DNA of 60,709 bases, taken from the NCBI GenBank assembly GCA_018816735.1, contig JAHIVH010000044.1, forward strand, positions 1 to 60,709. Direction: 5' to 3'. A model generated the notes under the pieces. That model ran no database searches and was not told the origin of the DNA. It was given only the letters and a program-made list of their open reading frames with translations. This DNA is from Pseudomonadota bacterium. Its GTDB lineage: Bacteria; Desulfobacterota; Desulfobacteria; Desulfobacterales; JAHIVH01. Below are positions 9,724 through 19,097 of this stretch, piece after piece. Both the position numbers and the translations under genes were made by a program. Position 1 is the first letter of the stretch; each line of letters opens with the position of its first letter.

Positions 9724-10115
9724 TAAACATACCCCCTGTAGGAAAGCTGGCGCTTCATCCAGAACATTTTGTCCTCATATTCCCGGCATGTCAGTGAATA
9801 AAATGAAGAATAATCCTCCAGTTTATTATCTCTGACAAAAAGCAGGATGCCTTTCAATGCTTCAAAGCGAAGGATTTCCGATGCCGTGTTTAATATGCTT
9901 AAATCACATCTGCATTTTGTAAGGGTTTCAACTTTTTCTAAAATTTTGCCAATTAACTCAAGAGAGACTGTTGTATTCAGATAGGCACCTATATCAACGT
10001 CCTGGCACTGATCGATCGGCTTTTTCATGGCAGACCCGAAAAGAAATGCAAAATCTATTTCTGGAATGTTCTCTCTTAATTCTTTGGTCAGACTGTTAAC
10101 CAAGGCTTTTTTCAT
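9723..10115 (-). CDS. mntA: MntA-like minimal nucleotidyltransferase antitoxin
   Basis: 130-residue protein with the minimal nucleotidyltransferase motif GS-x10-DxD (FGSAMKKPIDQCQDVDIG). In MntA-HepT systems this enzyme AMPylates a HepT tyrosine and so neutralises it. It lies directly upstream of and overlaps hepT, the usual order for many such modules. It begins 38 nt after the TviB-type dehydrogenase, with no visible promoter of its own. Both proteins look full-length. Confidence 0.88.
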   Translation of the reverse strand: MKKALVNSLTKELRENIPEIDFAFLFGSAMKKPIDQCQDVDIGAYLNTTVSLELIGKILEKVETLTKCRCDLSILNTASEILRFEALKGILLFVRDNKLEDYSSFYSLTCREYEDKMFWMKRQLSYRGYV

Positions 10116-10153
10116 ATACGATCTATCTCATTTCCCTATGAAATCCATACCAG

Positions 10154-11443
10154 CTACAACCGCCAGAACTTGACCTCTTTTTTATCCACTTCCTCTGGAT
10201 TCAAGATCGCTTTTACATCAACAAGGCACCCGTTAGATAAAAGTTTGTCCGTAAAGTGTTTGAGAGTTTTCTCGCGATACTCCCGATGCGGCACAGCAAT
10301 AATCAATGCGCCCAAGTCTTTGAGGTCATCCCATTTGCATAAGGAAATATCATAATATTTTAATGCTTCTTCAGGCGCAGCAATGGGGTCATGAACCATG
10401 ACGGCCGTACCATACGATTTAAGCTCGTTTACGATATCCACGACTCTTGTGTTTCTCAAATCCGGGCAATCCTCCTTGAATGTCAGACCCAGAACCCCCA
10501 CCCGTTGCCCCTTGATATTTTTTCCGGTAGTAATCATTAACTTGATGGTCTTTTCAACAATAAATTTCCCCATATTATCATTAATTCGCCTGCCAGCCAG
10601 AATCACTTCCGGATGATATCCCAATGTTTCTGCTTTGTATGTTAAATAATACGGATCAACCCCGATGCAATGACCGCCGACCAGGCCAGGTTTAAATGGC
10701 AGGAAGTTCCATTTTGTGCCTGCGGCATCGAGCACGTTCTTTGTATCAATACCCAGTTTGTCAAAAATCACGGCCAGCTCGTTCATCAGGGCGATATTCA
10801 GGTCTCGCTGGGTATTTTCAATCACTTTGGCAGCTTCTGCCTCCTTGATTGTCCGGGTTGGGTAGACACCGGCCTGAATAATAGACTGATAAAGGCCTTC
10901 AACCTTTTTAAGTGTCTCAGGATCATCTCCGGACACGACTTTTTTTATCCGCGTCAGGGTATGTTCCTTATCCCCTGGATTGATTCTCTCCGGAGAGTAC
11001 CCCACATGAAAATCCTTTTTCCAGACATAACCGGATGCGCGTCCCAGAATAGGCACACACACATCTTCTGTCACACCCGGATACACCGTGGATTCAAACA
11101 CAACCACCACACCTTTTTTCATATGTTTGCCTGCTGTTTCAGCAGCACTTTTTACCGGCCCCAAATCCGGCTGATGGGCGTTATCTATAGGGGTGGGTAC
11201 CGCAACAATAATGAAATCCGCTTCATGCAACCTTGACGGATCAGATGTGGGCTCAAGATAAACGGCTTTTTCAAGCTCGGATTTATCTACTTCCCCTGTC
11301 GGATCGATATGTTTTTTATAACTCTCGATAATCCGGGTATTCAAATCATATCCGATTGTATTATATTTCTTCCCAAATGCGACTGCCAGGGGCAATCCCA
11401 CATATCCCAGGCCGATAACGGCAACTTTCAATGATGTATCCAT
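10154..11443 (-). CDS. tviB: TviB/WbpA-type nucleotide sugar dehydrogenase
   Basis: 429 residues, three-domain UDP-sugar dehydrogenase. N-terminal GLGYVGLPLA NAD motif, VPTPID, ESTVYPG, GYSPERINPGD, and the active-site segment PGLVGGHCIGVDPYYL with the catalytic Cys. These point to the UDP-GlcNAc/ManNAc C6-dehydrogenase group (TviB, WbpA, WecC) rather than UDP-glucose dehydrogenase. With WecB it could make UDP-ManNAcA, and with the WbpP-type epimerase UDP-GalNAcA. Ribosome site AGGAAAC. Substrate cannot be settled from sequence alone. Confidence 0.93.
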   Translation of the reverse strand: MDTSLKVAVIGLGYVGLPLAVAFGKKYNTIGYDLNTRIIESYKKHIDPTGEVDKSELEKAVYLEPTSDPSRLHEADFIIVAVPTPIDNAHQPDLGPVKSAAETAGKHMKKGVVVVFESTVYPGVTEDVCVPILGRASGYVWKKDFHVGYSPERINPGDKEHTLTRIKKVVSGDDPETLKKVEGLYQSIIQAGVYPTRTIKEAEAAKVIENTQRDLNIALMNELAVIFDKLGIDTKNVLDAAGTKWNFLPFKPGLVGGHCIGVDPYYLTYKAETLGYHPEVILAGRRINDNMGKFIVEKTIKLMITTGKNIKGQRVGVLGLTFKEDCPDLRNTRVVDIVNELKSYGTAVMVHDPIAAPEEALKYYDISLCKWDDLKDLGALIIAVPHREYREKTLKHFTDKLLSNGCLVDVKAILNPEEVDKKEVKFWRL

Positions 11444-11523
11444 ATGTTTCCTGTTAATTTTTTACTGTTTGAAAACGCTTTCTTTACAACTCAATGTATA
11501 CTCACGCCCGTTCACTTGAACCG

Positions 11524-12822
11524 TCAGCGCCTGGTCCTTCCTGCCGATGGTATAAAAAATGCTTCAAGCAAAAAACGGTTCTCGTAATAATCCTCATTTA
11601 CAGCCGACGCTTTGGTCACAGCCGCATTGACATCAACATTTTTATATTCATATGAAAATGTCACATCCAGCCACTCCGTGAATGACCAATTGAAGCCTGT
11701 TTTGACCTGTTTTGTTATATCTATTCTTTTGTTCCTAATATTTCTGTAATCACCGTGCCTCACTTTTCCGGAAAGCTGGTATCTGATATTTTTCGTCAGT
11801 TCATAATTAAATGCGGCCTGGCCTTGATGATATATTTCAAATCCGAGATTCTCTGCACCAAAATAGGACTCATCGTATCCGCTGGATCCTGACAGTGAAA
11901 AGTCCCCTTTTCTAAAACGGAATCTCTGGCCCAGGTTTCCTGAAATGGTTAAGCCGCTTTCATCTTCAGTGTCATGCCGATCCAGTAAATAATACCCGAT
12001 CTGAATTGAAAAAAGGGGGTCATCATCTACTGAGACCGATATCCCAATTGAAGGATTCAATATGTCATAGTCTTCGCTTTGTCCCTTGTAGCGCATGAAC
12101 GTCTGTGAATATTGCATAAAAGCATCCATAAAATGCGTCAATTGTTTACTCAACCTCATGGTCGCATTGATACTATCAAAATCACCTGAATTGTCGGCAG
12201 TGGACTTATTTAAAAATTCACCAAACGTATATGACGTATTTAAAGTCAAAATCCATTCCGGCAAAAACCGGTAAACAATTCCTGCAGAAGGCATGACCTG
12301 ATCACTGTCCTCACGTGCGGGATCGTCATTTCTCAATGCGGAATAGACACATCTCATATAAACAGAATCAAAGCTACCAAACTGGCTTTTTAATCCTATA
12401 CTCGTGGAATTTTTATAATAGATTTCCCGGCTATTTCTGATTGTGGTGTCATTCAAATCTTCTGCCGGATCATCTGTCAGGAAATACAAATCAGAAAATT
12501 CGAAAACCGTGGTCCGGGTTATGGGCATAAAGACAGTGCAGGACGCATTATAATGTGTAACGTTGTCTTCAACACCTTTTACATAGTTCCGGAATGACGG
12601 GCTGAAAAAAAAACGCGTTATTCTGCTGGCACGCGAAAGGTCCACGGTCAACTGAGGCGCAACGAATAGAATTATGTCCGATTCTCTTTCATCATTTGTT
12701 AAATAGACATTGTCCGTATATTCGGCGCCAACCCCTATAGCTGGCGTAAATATACCTTGCGCGCCATATACGGATGACGCAAACGATAAAAACAGGATCA
12801 GGGCAAGGAAAAGACTGCGCAT
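11524..12822 (-). CDS. Outer-membrane beta-barrel protein of the EPS secretion locus
   Basis: 432 residues. A signal peptide (MRSLFLALILFLSF, ending VYGA) is followed by alternating amphipathic strands with many aromatic ends and repeated short turns, as in large outer-membrane barrels. The opening FTPAIGVGAEYTDNVYL resembles the barrel proteins found in PEP-CTERM/XrtA-type EPS clusters. It follows the Wza-like export gene by 21 nt and probably forms part of the export route. The start at MRSLF gives the better signal peptide; a GTG five codons upstream is possible. Family assignment is by context and pattern. Confidence 0.75.
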   Translation of the reverse strand: MRSLFLALILFLSFASSVYGAQGIFTPAIGVGAEYTDNVYLTNDERESDIILFVAPQLTVDLSRASRITRFFFSPSFRNYVKGVEDNVTHYNASCTVFMPITRTTVFEFSDLYFLTDDPAEDLNDTTIRNSREIYYKNSTSIGLKSQFGSFDSVYMRCVYSALRNDDPAREDSDQVMPSAGIVYRFLPEWILTLNTSYTFGEFLNKSTADNSGDFDSINATMRLSKQLTHFMDAFMQYSQTFMRYKGQSEDYDILNPSIGISVSVDDDPLFSIQIGYYLLDRHDTEDESGLTISGNLGQRFRFRKGDFSLSGSSGYDESYFGAENLGFEIYHQGQAAFNYELTKNIRYQLSGKVRHGDYRNIRNKRIDITKQVKTGFNWSFTEWLDVTFSYEYKNVDVNAAVTKASAVNEDYYENRFLLEAFFIPSAGRTRR

Positions 12823-12843
12823 AAAACCGGCTATCACCTTTTA

Positions 12844-13422
12844 TCAGGGAACGATAATCGTATCATTTGCTTTTATTTTCATGTTCGAATCGAGATCTTT
12901 TCCACGGATGATCCGCTTATAATCAATTCGTATTCGTTTTTCTTCATTGCCTTCATATCGAAGAAGAATAATCTCCTTTTTAGACGCCCACTGGGTAAAT
13001 CCACCAGCCAGCGCAAAGGCCTGAAGAACCGTAAGCTCCTTCATAATGGGATATTCACCGGTATTCATTACCTCACCAAGGATATAGAATTTCTGGCTTC
13101 CTGCAGACTTTACAATGATGGTTACAACAGGGGACGCCACAAAATCCTTCAAGATTTTTTCCAGTATCTTCTTTAATTCCATGGGTGTCTTGCCTGCGGC
13201 CTGCACATCATTTAACAGCGGAAGAGTAATTTTTCCGTCCAGGCGTACCAACACATCGTTACGTGTGAAATCTGCTTCTTTCCATGTTATTATTTCCAGT
13301 ATGTCACCACTGCCAATGATATACTGATTGGCGTTTGGCGATGCCGCTTTTTCAGGTTGCCCGAATGCGATCTGGGGCAACACCATCATGTGGCAGAAAA
13401 AAATAATCATCCATTTTCTCAT
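12844..13422 (-). CDS. Polysaccharide export protein (Wza-like, Poly_export/SLBB)
   Basis: 192 residues with a signal peptide (to about residue 21, AFG). The Poly_export signature YIIGSGDILEIITWKE and VRLDGKITLPLL is followed by an SLBB-like segment containing FYILGEVMNTGEYP and a C-terminal NDTIIVP. It is about half the length of E. coli Wza and lacks the C-terminal transmembrane helix, as in the short PEP-CTERM-associated exporters. GGAG precedes the ATG and the gap from the upstream epimerase is 3 nt. Probable role: periplasm-to-surface export of the polymer. Confidence 0.93.
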   Translation of the reverse strand: MRKWMIIFFCHMMVLPQIAFGQPEKAASPNANQYIIGSGDILEIITWKEADFTRNDVLVRLDGKITLPLLNDVQAAGKTPMELKKILEKILKDFVASPVVTIIVKSAGSQKFYILGEVMNTGEYPIMKELTVLQAFALAGGFTQWASKKEIILLRYEGNEEKRIRIDYKRIIRGKDLDSNMKIKANDTIIVP

Positions 13423-13425
13423 AAT

Positions 13426-14403
13426 TTAATCTCCATAAATTTGACTGTTCTGATACCACCGGAATGTTTCTTTTATGCCTGTTTCAAAAGGAAAAGATGG
13501 TTCAAACCGAAGCAGACTTTTTGCCAGGCTTATATCTGCTTTTGATTCCTTGATATCTCCTTTTCTTGGCTCTTTGTATTCGGGTGTGACATCTGTTTCT
13601 GCCAACGCCCTGATCATTTCCCAGAGATCATTGACCCTGATGGCTTGTCCTGTCCCTATATTAAAAACCCGGCCTGCCGCTTTTTCGGCAACGGCGGCTT
13701 TCAGATTGGCTTTTACCACATCCCTGACAAACACAAAGTCCCTGTATTGATTGCCATCACCGTAGATAAAAGGGGCCTTTCTTTCTATCGCCTTCTTCAT
13801 AAAAATTGAAATCACACCTGAATACGGGGAGGACGGATCTTGCCTGGGACCATACACATTGAAATATCTGAGGCAAACCGTTTCAATACCGTATAAGTCT
13901 GTATACAGTTTCGCATTATATTCACCGGTGAGTTTCTGTACCGCATATGGGCTTAAAGGCTTCACCGGCATGGTTTCTTTTTTGGGCAGCCCAGGGTCAT
14001 CACCATAAACGGCACATGAACTTGCCATAACCACGCGTTTTATCCCATTTTTCCGGGCAGCTTCAAGAACGCGCAAGGTGCCTATATCATTTACCATGGA
14101 TGACTCAACAGGATGTTCAACTGTCTGAGGGACGGACACGACAGCAGCCTGATGAAAAATGACATCACACCCTTTAGATATATCATTCAGAATATCGGCA
14201 TCCTGAATATCGCCTTCAATAAAAGCGATACGGTCCATGACTTTGGAAAGATTTGACAGATGACCGGTTGACAGGTTGTCAATCACCGATACATTGATGC
14301 CATTTTCAAGAATCGCGTCCACCAGATTGGAACCGATAAATCCGGCGCCACCGGTTACAAGCGCTTTTTTAAATGTCAGTTTCAATGTGTCAGAAAAACG
14401 CAT
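13426..14403 (-). CDS. GalE-like NAD-dependent sugar-nucleotide epimerase
   Basis: 325 residues of the extended SDR family: [17 protein letters not shown] at the N-terminus, ASSCAVYGD, catalytic YAVQKL, and LRYFNVYGPRQDP. I start at MRFSDTLK, which has GGAG nine bases upstream; longer frames run into the glycosyltransferase region without a conserved sequence. It probably interconverts UDP-Glc/Gal or UDP-GlcNAc/GalNAc for the polymer. This is the third epimerase of the cluster, and its exact substrate is open. Confidence 0.88.
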   Translation of the reverse strand: MRFSDTLKLTFKKALVTGGAGFIGSNLVDAILENGINVSVIDNLSTGHLSNLSKVMDRIAFIEGDIQDADILNDISKGCDVIFHQAAVVSVPQTVEHPVESSMVNDIGTLRVLEAARKNGIKRVVMASSCAVYGDDPGLPKKETMPVKPLSPYAVQKLTGEYNAKLYTDLYGIETVCLRYFNVYGPRQDPSSPYSGVISIFMKKAIERKAPFIYGDGNQYRDFVFVRDVVKANLKAAVAEKAAGRVFNIGTGQAIRVNDLWEMIRALAETDVTPEYKEPRKGDIKESKADISLAKSLLRFEPSFPFETGIKETFRWYQNSQIYGD

Positions 14404-14539
14404 ATGATATAGCTCCGCCTTTCGGGTTACATGGGAAAGCAAGGCATAACAAGTTAATTTTGTTATATTATCATTAAAAAAACTGCCTTCCGGGCACTTG
14501 AAAGGCCAGTTCCGTATATTATCAAAATTTTGGCTTGAA

Positions 14540-15937
14540 TTAACGGGCCCCCACACCAAAAAGAACGGTCTTGACCGTGCGCACCACAATGACAAAGTCC
14601 ATGAATATGGAATAATTCTTTATGTAAAACAATTCATAGTTCAGTTTTTCCATGGCATCTTCAATGGAATCCCCATACCCGTAGCATACCTGGGCCCAAC
14701 CGGTTAACCCGGGTTTGACTGTGAACCGTTCTTTATAATAAGGGATAATGGCCTCCAGTTTATGTACAAAAAATTCCCTTTCAGGCCGCGGACCTATAAA
14801 ACTCATCTCCCCTTTAAGCACATTCCATAACTGAGGTATTTCATCAATACGCCACTTCCTGATAAATTTCCCCACTCGTGTAACACGGCTGTCGTTTTTC
14901 TGCGCCCAGACCGGACCGCTTGCTGATTCAGCATCTGTAACCATGGATCTGAATTTATGAACCATATACGTTTTTTTTCGTCTTCCCACACGTTCCTGCG
15001 AAAAAAAGACCGGCCCCCTGGAGTCAATCTTTATCAAAAAGGCGGTAAATATCGTTATGGGCAAACAAAGGATCAGAAGAAGAAAGGAAAATAAAATATC
15101 TTCCGTCCGTTTAATGAATTTCCTCAGTGTGGGTTTTTTGAAGCCATCTGAAAAAATAAGCCATGCAGGATTAATATCCTTTACGCTCAATTTGCCGGTC
15201 AACATTTCATGAAAGCTGTTTCCTTCAATAATATCAATTCCTGCAACGCGGCAGTCCAGCAGTTCTTTTGTGGGAAACGCACCGCGCCGTTCTTTTATGG
15301 CGACAACAATTTTGTCTATGCCCAACTCTTGCGAAAGGATGCATAAATTGCAATCCACAATGCTGCAGGCGATTTCCGGTTTGTGATCTGCCAAAATATG
15401 AAACTGACCGTCCTTATCCGTAACCACAGCTGAAATTGTATACCCGCAGTCTCTTTTTTGTATGATCTCATTGTAAATATTCTGGGCGAGTTTTCCTGAA
15501 CCAAGAAGTATTATTTTCTGGTCAAACAACCCGTATTTCAGCACCACCGAATAGAATAACCGCCATGAGACAATCATGACGATCACGATGGCCACACTCA
15601 ACACAAAAATGCCGCGACCAATGATAATTTCAGGAAATAAATAGTAAACGCCTGCCAGAAATATGGCAGCCACACCCAGTGCCTGAAAAAGCCGTATACC
15701 CAGCTCCGTAAACGTATCAGTGACTTTAAAATCGTATAAATCGTTATAATATAAACAAATCAAAAACACGAACGTGATTAAAACTGCTTTGAACGTCAGG
15801 TAACTGTCCTGATCAAACAAATCAGCACCATACAGAATCCTGGTCGCGAGAAGGACGGATATAAAAATCACCAGTCCTTCAACAGATACAAAAAATATAT
15901 TTCGAATCGGATAGTTCTGTTTAAATAATCTAAGCAT
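14540..15937 (-). CDS. Polyprenyl glycosylphosphotransferase initiating EPS synthesis (XrtA-type, TIGR03013-like)
   Basis: 465 residues. Four or five transmembrane helices in the first 130 residues, a CoA-binding/Rossmann-like middle (ILLGSGKLAQNI), another helix near 280, and the C-terminal bacterial sugar transferase domain with FFSQERVGR, KFRSM, WRIDEIPQLWNVLKGEMSFIGPRPE and the KPGLTGWAQV motif. It transfers a sugar-1-phosphate to undecaprenyl phosphate at the inner membrane, the first step of repeat-unit assembly. The overall layout fits the XrtA/PEP-CTERM-associated subgroup. No strong ribosome site is visible before the ATG. Confidence 0.93.
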   Translation of the reverse strand: MLRLFKQNYPIRNIFFVSVEGLVIFISVLLATRILYGADLFDQDSYLTFKAVLITFVFLICLYYNDLYDFKVTDTFTELGIRLFQALGVAAIFLAGVYYLFPEIIIGRGIFVLSVAIVIVMIVSWRLFYSVVLKYGLFDQKIILLGSGKLAQNIYNEIIQKRDCGYTISAVVTDKDGQFHILADHKPEIACSIVDCNLCILSQELGIDKIVVAIKERRGAFPTKELLDCRVAGIDIIEGNSFHEMLTGKLSVKDINPAWLIFSDGFKKPTLRKFIKRTEDILFSFLLLILCLPITIFTAFLIKIDSRGPVFFSQERVGRRKKTYMVHKFRSMVTDAESASGPVWAQKNDSRVTRVGKFIRKWRIDEIPQLWNVLKGEMSFIGPRPEREFFVHKLEAIIPYYKERFTVKPGLTGWAQVCYGYGDSIEDAMEKLNYELFYIKNYSIFMDFVIVVRTVKTVLFGVGAR

Positions 15938-16017
15938 ATCGATTCAGCCAGTGTTTTTATTCTGTTTATGTATTGCGGTTTGCATGTTAAATCTCCTGAT
16001 AAGCCAATGATGTACCC

Positions 16018-16953
16018 CTAATCTTTCTTTGTATTGCCGTAATAACCCCCATAGGCGCCATATTGCCCATAGGTATATCCATGCCCCACAGAAGCTTTGG
16101 TATCAAATTGATTAAACACAATGCCCAATATCTTGTCTTTGCCAAACATCTCTACGAGCTCTTTAATGTACAATCTGCTCGTAGATCCATATTTAATGAC
16201 CAGAATGATACCATCCACCCGCTTTGCAATCGCATTGGCCTCTGCTGTGAGCTGAGGCGGCGGGGTGTCTATCACCACATATCGGTCGTTATACCTTGTC
16301 TTCAACTCGTCAAGCAAATGTGCCATCCGTTCGGATGATAACAATTCCGAAGGATTATGAGGAGGCTTTCCTCCTGGCAGAACGGTCAGTTTATCGATAA
16401 CCGTCTTTACAAACAGTGACGGCAAGGATGCATCACCGGTAAGATAACTGCTTAAACCGGAAATACTATCCTTAAATCCGAAAAGCTTATGAATGGTGGG
16501 AAGCCTCATATCACAGTCTATCAACAGAACATGGTTGTCAATATTCTGAGCCAGGCTGATAGCCAGATTACCGGCTACAAAGGATTTTCCCTCACCGGGT
16601 ACGGCACTTGTCACCATAATCGTTTTTGGGGGGTCTCCCTTTTCAGGAAACATAATGTTTGTTTTGATAATTCTGAATTGTTCTGCTTCAACGGTATGAG
16701 GACTGTAGTAAGTAATCAGGTTTGGATGAAGCTCTCCTGTAATCAATTGACGGTCAAGCTTTTCAAATGGTGGTGGCGCTTTTTCCATGGAAACCGGATC
16801 ATCGGAAAAACCGCCTGCATCATTTCTGGGCTTGATGGTTTCAAAATCCGGTGCCATGTCAGCTTGAGGCCTATTGCCGATTTTTAAAGATGCGTCCTCT
16901 TTTTTATTTTGTTCTCTGATCGACTTTTCAAGCGCATCTGAAATTTTTCCCAA
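16018..16953 (-). CDS. BY-type tyrosine autokinase (CpsD/CapB, XrtA-type)
   Basis: 311 residues. Walker A in AVPGEGKS (about 117-124), Walker A' LLIDCDMR, and Walker B YVVIDTPPP mark a bacterial tyrosine kinase. The last 25 residues hold a Tyr cluster (YTYGQYGAYGGYYG), the expected autophosphorylation sites. I choose the TTG start because AAGGAG lies five bases before it and the protein then opens GKISDALEKS, as in the family. An ATG seven codons upstream and another TTG further up lack ribosome sites. It sits just after the Wzz-type protein, its likely membrane activator, and probably controls polymer length or export. Confidence 0.92.
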   Translation of the reverse strand: MGKISDALEKSIREQNKKEDASLKIGNRPQADMAPDFETIKPRNDAGGFSDDPVSMEKAPPPFEKLDRQLITGELHPNLITYYSPHTVEAEQFRIIKTNIMFPEKGDPPKTIMVTSAVPGEGKSFVAGNLAISLAQNIDNHVLLIDCDMRLPTIHKLFGFKDSISGLSSYLTGDASLPSLFVKTVIDKLTVLPGGKPPHNPSELLSSERMAHLLDELKTRYNDRYVVIDTPPPQLTAEANAIAKRVDGIILVIKYGSTSRLYIKELVEMFGKDKILGIVFNQFDTKASVGHGYTYGQYGAYGGYYGNTKKD

Positions 16954-17030
16954 TGTGTCTCCTTTATACCCCATAAAATCCAGGCAACGCCGGGTAGGAT
17001 TCAATGGGTTTGATTGCAACAGATATTCGA

Positions 17031-18617
17031 TTAAATAACCTGATGAATAAACTCCATTGCCTTGCTAAATCCAACCAAAGTGACGATAAAAAAAACCGCA
17101 AATAAAAGCATTGAAAATAAAACCGAGATGATACTCATAAAAGTAGTTATCCGTTGTTTGATAATGTGCGCCGGCCGAATAATAATCGGGACAGTGGCAA
17201 GCACGGATATCCCCAGAAAATTTTCCACATCATCCGGTCTTCTGAAAGATTGATCAAAAAATTCAAGCAAAAAAGAAAAGCCCCCGCCAATTCCCAGGCC
17301 AATGGCAAGAATGATTAAAAAAAGCTTTTGCATGTTGGGTGAAACCGGTTTTTCAGGGAGCCTTGCAGAATCAAGGATTCTAAATTGTTCGCCTTTCTGC
17401 TTTTTCTCCATATTCACAGCCAGTTCTGCCTCAAGCTTCCTTGCCAGAAGTGAATTATAGGAATCCATTACATTCTGATAATCTCTCTTAATTGTCAGAA
17501 GTTCCTGCTCTCTTTTGGGGGTATCTTCCACTCTTTTCTGATAAACCTGAATCTGGTTCTGAATCGTCGCAATATCATCCTTAAATGTCTGGATTTCGAA
17601 TAAAATATCTTCCTGGCGCTTTTTTTGATGCCATGCCTGTTTGGTATCCCTGACTGTTGAATCCAGAGACCCAGGCTTGTTATTATCAGCAATATCTTTC
17701 TCTAATCTTGCAATCGTGGTCTGAAGCCTTTGGATATCAGGATGACGCTCTGTATACCGGGTCAAAAGATAGGCCAACTGCTCCCTGAGCTGAGCCAGTT
17801 TAACATAGCTGTCCGTATCCGAACTGTTCATGATATCATCCGGTGATTTGGAGATGGCTTCTTTTAGCCTTTCAATTTCAACCAGCTGAGAACTCAGGAC
17901 TTCCAGCCTGTTCTGGGCGTCTCTCATGCCTTCCTGTTTACCACTTAACTGTTCCTGAAGCCTGTCCAGGATTCTCAGGTTGGTATCCAATTGTTCAGGA
18001 AGCCCGCCCATAAAACTTTCCCGATAGGTCTTTAAAAGCGCCTCGTTTTCCTCAAGCCGTTTTCTGATGGAATCCAGCTCGACATCCAGAAAATTGCTGG
18101 TTCCAAGCGCGGTTTCTTCTCTTAATTTCAAGCTTTCATCAATAAAAAATGACGCCAGGGTGTTTGCAATCCGCATGACTTTCTCCGGCTCCTGCCCGGT
18201 ATATGATATTGAAAATGCGTCTGCATCTTTGCGGGACCGTGTAACATCCACCTTGATTCTTTCGCGAAGGGCATTGATCTTGTCCTCAAAAAACATTTTG
18301 CTTGCTTCCGGGCCGCGGAACAGATCAAATTGCTCAATGATTTTTTCCAGATTGGAGCGGCTCATGATCTGTTGGGAGATGGTGCTGATCCTTGCATCCA
18401 TATCTGAACTGACAATAGGCTGAACAAAACTGGTCGGCACCTTTTGAGGCTGAATAAGAATAAGCGTGCTTGCCTTGTAAAGTTTGGGAAGTGTAAATGC
18501 CAGATAAATTCCTGCAACCATTGTCAAACAAAACGGAATTATAATAAACCAGCGCCGTCTTAAAACAATTTCTATCACCTGGTCTGGTTTTAAAGGCATG
18601 TGAGGAGCATCTGCCAT
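17031..18617 (-). CDS. Wzz-type polysaccharide chain-length determinant
   Basis: 528 residues. N-terminal transmembrane helix (about 24-43), Wzz domain with KLYKASTLILIQP, a long periplasmic coiled coil (about 180-420, many EQL/RLE heptads), then the RLPEKPVSPN motif and a second transmembrane helix with GGGF. A third hydrophobic stretch closes the protein. This matches the XrtA-system chain-length family more than short O-antigen Wzz. Ribosome site AAGGAT. It is the first gene of the leftward EPS operon. Confidence 0.93.
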   Translation of the reverse strand: MADAPHMPLKPDQVIEIVLRRRWFIIIPFCLTMVAGIYLAFTLPKLYKASTLILIQPQKVPTSFVQPIVSSDMDARISTISQQIMSRSNLEKIIEQFDLFRGPEASKMFFEDKINALRERIKVDVTRSRKDADAFSISYTGQEPEKVMRIANTLASFFIDESLKLREETALGTSNFLDVELDSIRKRLEENEALLKTYRESFMGGLPEQLDTNLRILDRLQEQLSGKQEGMRDAQNRLEVLSSQLVEIERLKEAISKSPDDIMNSSDTDSYVKLAQLREQLAYLLTRYTERHPDIQRLQTTIARLEKDIADNNKPGSLDSTVRDTKQAWHQKKRQEDILFEIQTFKDDIATIQNQIQVYQKRVEDTPKREQELLTIKRDYQNVMDSYNSLLARKLEAELAVNMEKKQKGEQFRILDSARLPEKPVSPNMQKLFLIILAIGLGIGGGFSFLLEFFDQSFRRPDDVENFLGISVLATVPIIIRPAHIIKQRITTFMSIISVLFSMLLFAVFFIVTLVGFSKAMEFIHQVI

Positions 18618-19097
18618 ATGAGAAATCCTTGTTATCCAAAATGTTTAATCAATCAAAAAAAAGCATGGGCGTTTATTTAATGAATCTGAAAAATTCTATG
18701 CTTTAAACATTCTCCTGGTTCATATTTTATCCTTCCATGAATTGAGATAAAATTATCCGTTTTGGAATTGTATTTCTTATGTTTTTAAAGCTGTTGTCGT
18801 TAATCAATGAATGGCAACTCAAAACCGGTTAAAAAACTATTTGTATCACAGCCCTATATGCACTTAAAATGCTGTATTTGTCAAGCATTCATCATTTAAA
18901 ATACCTGAAAATTCGACATTTTTCACTCAATGCGGCTTAAAATTCACTAATCAACCGGGCACCATACGGACAGTCATCACCCATTCCTGAAACATCCTTC
19001 CAAGATCTTGCTTTTCCTTTTGATCCAGTCTATAAAAAGATAATGAATGTATTAAAAATGCAAATCACCCTGACAATCCCTTAAGGCCTTATAAAAC
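18618..19097. promoter_or_regulatory. Divergent intergenic region between EPS operon and ATPase gene
   Basis: About 480 bp without genes, AT-rich, between the leftward EPS operon and the rightward ATPase-OmpA gene. It must carry promoters for both. A TTGACA on the minus strand (in ATTTGTCAAGC, near 18880) lacks a well-spaced -10 box. I saw no sigma54 -24/-12 pair. No promoter is claimed with confidence. Confidence 0.4.

Noticed and set aside
10670..11236. Rightward 188-residue frame opposite the TviB-type gene
   Set aside because: No ribosome site or recognisable domain, and fully antisense to a clear dehydrogenase gene.
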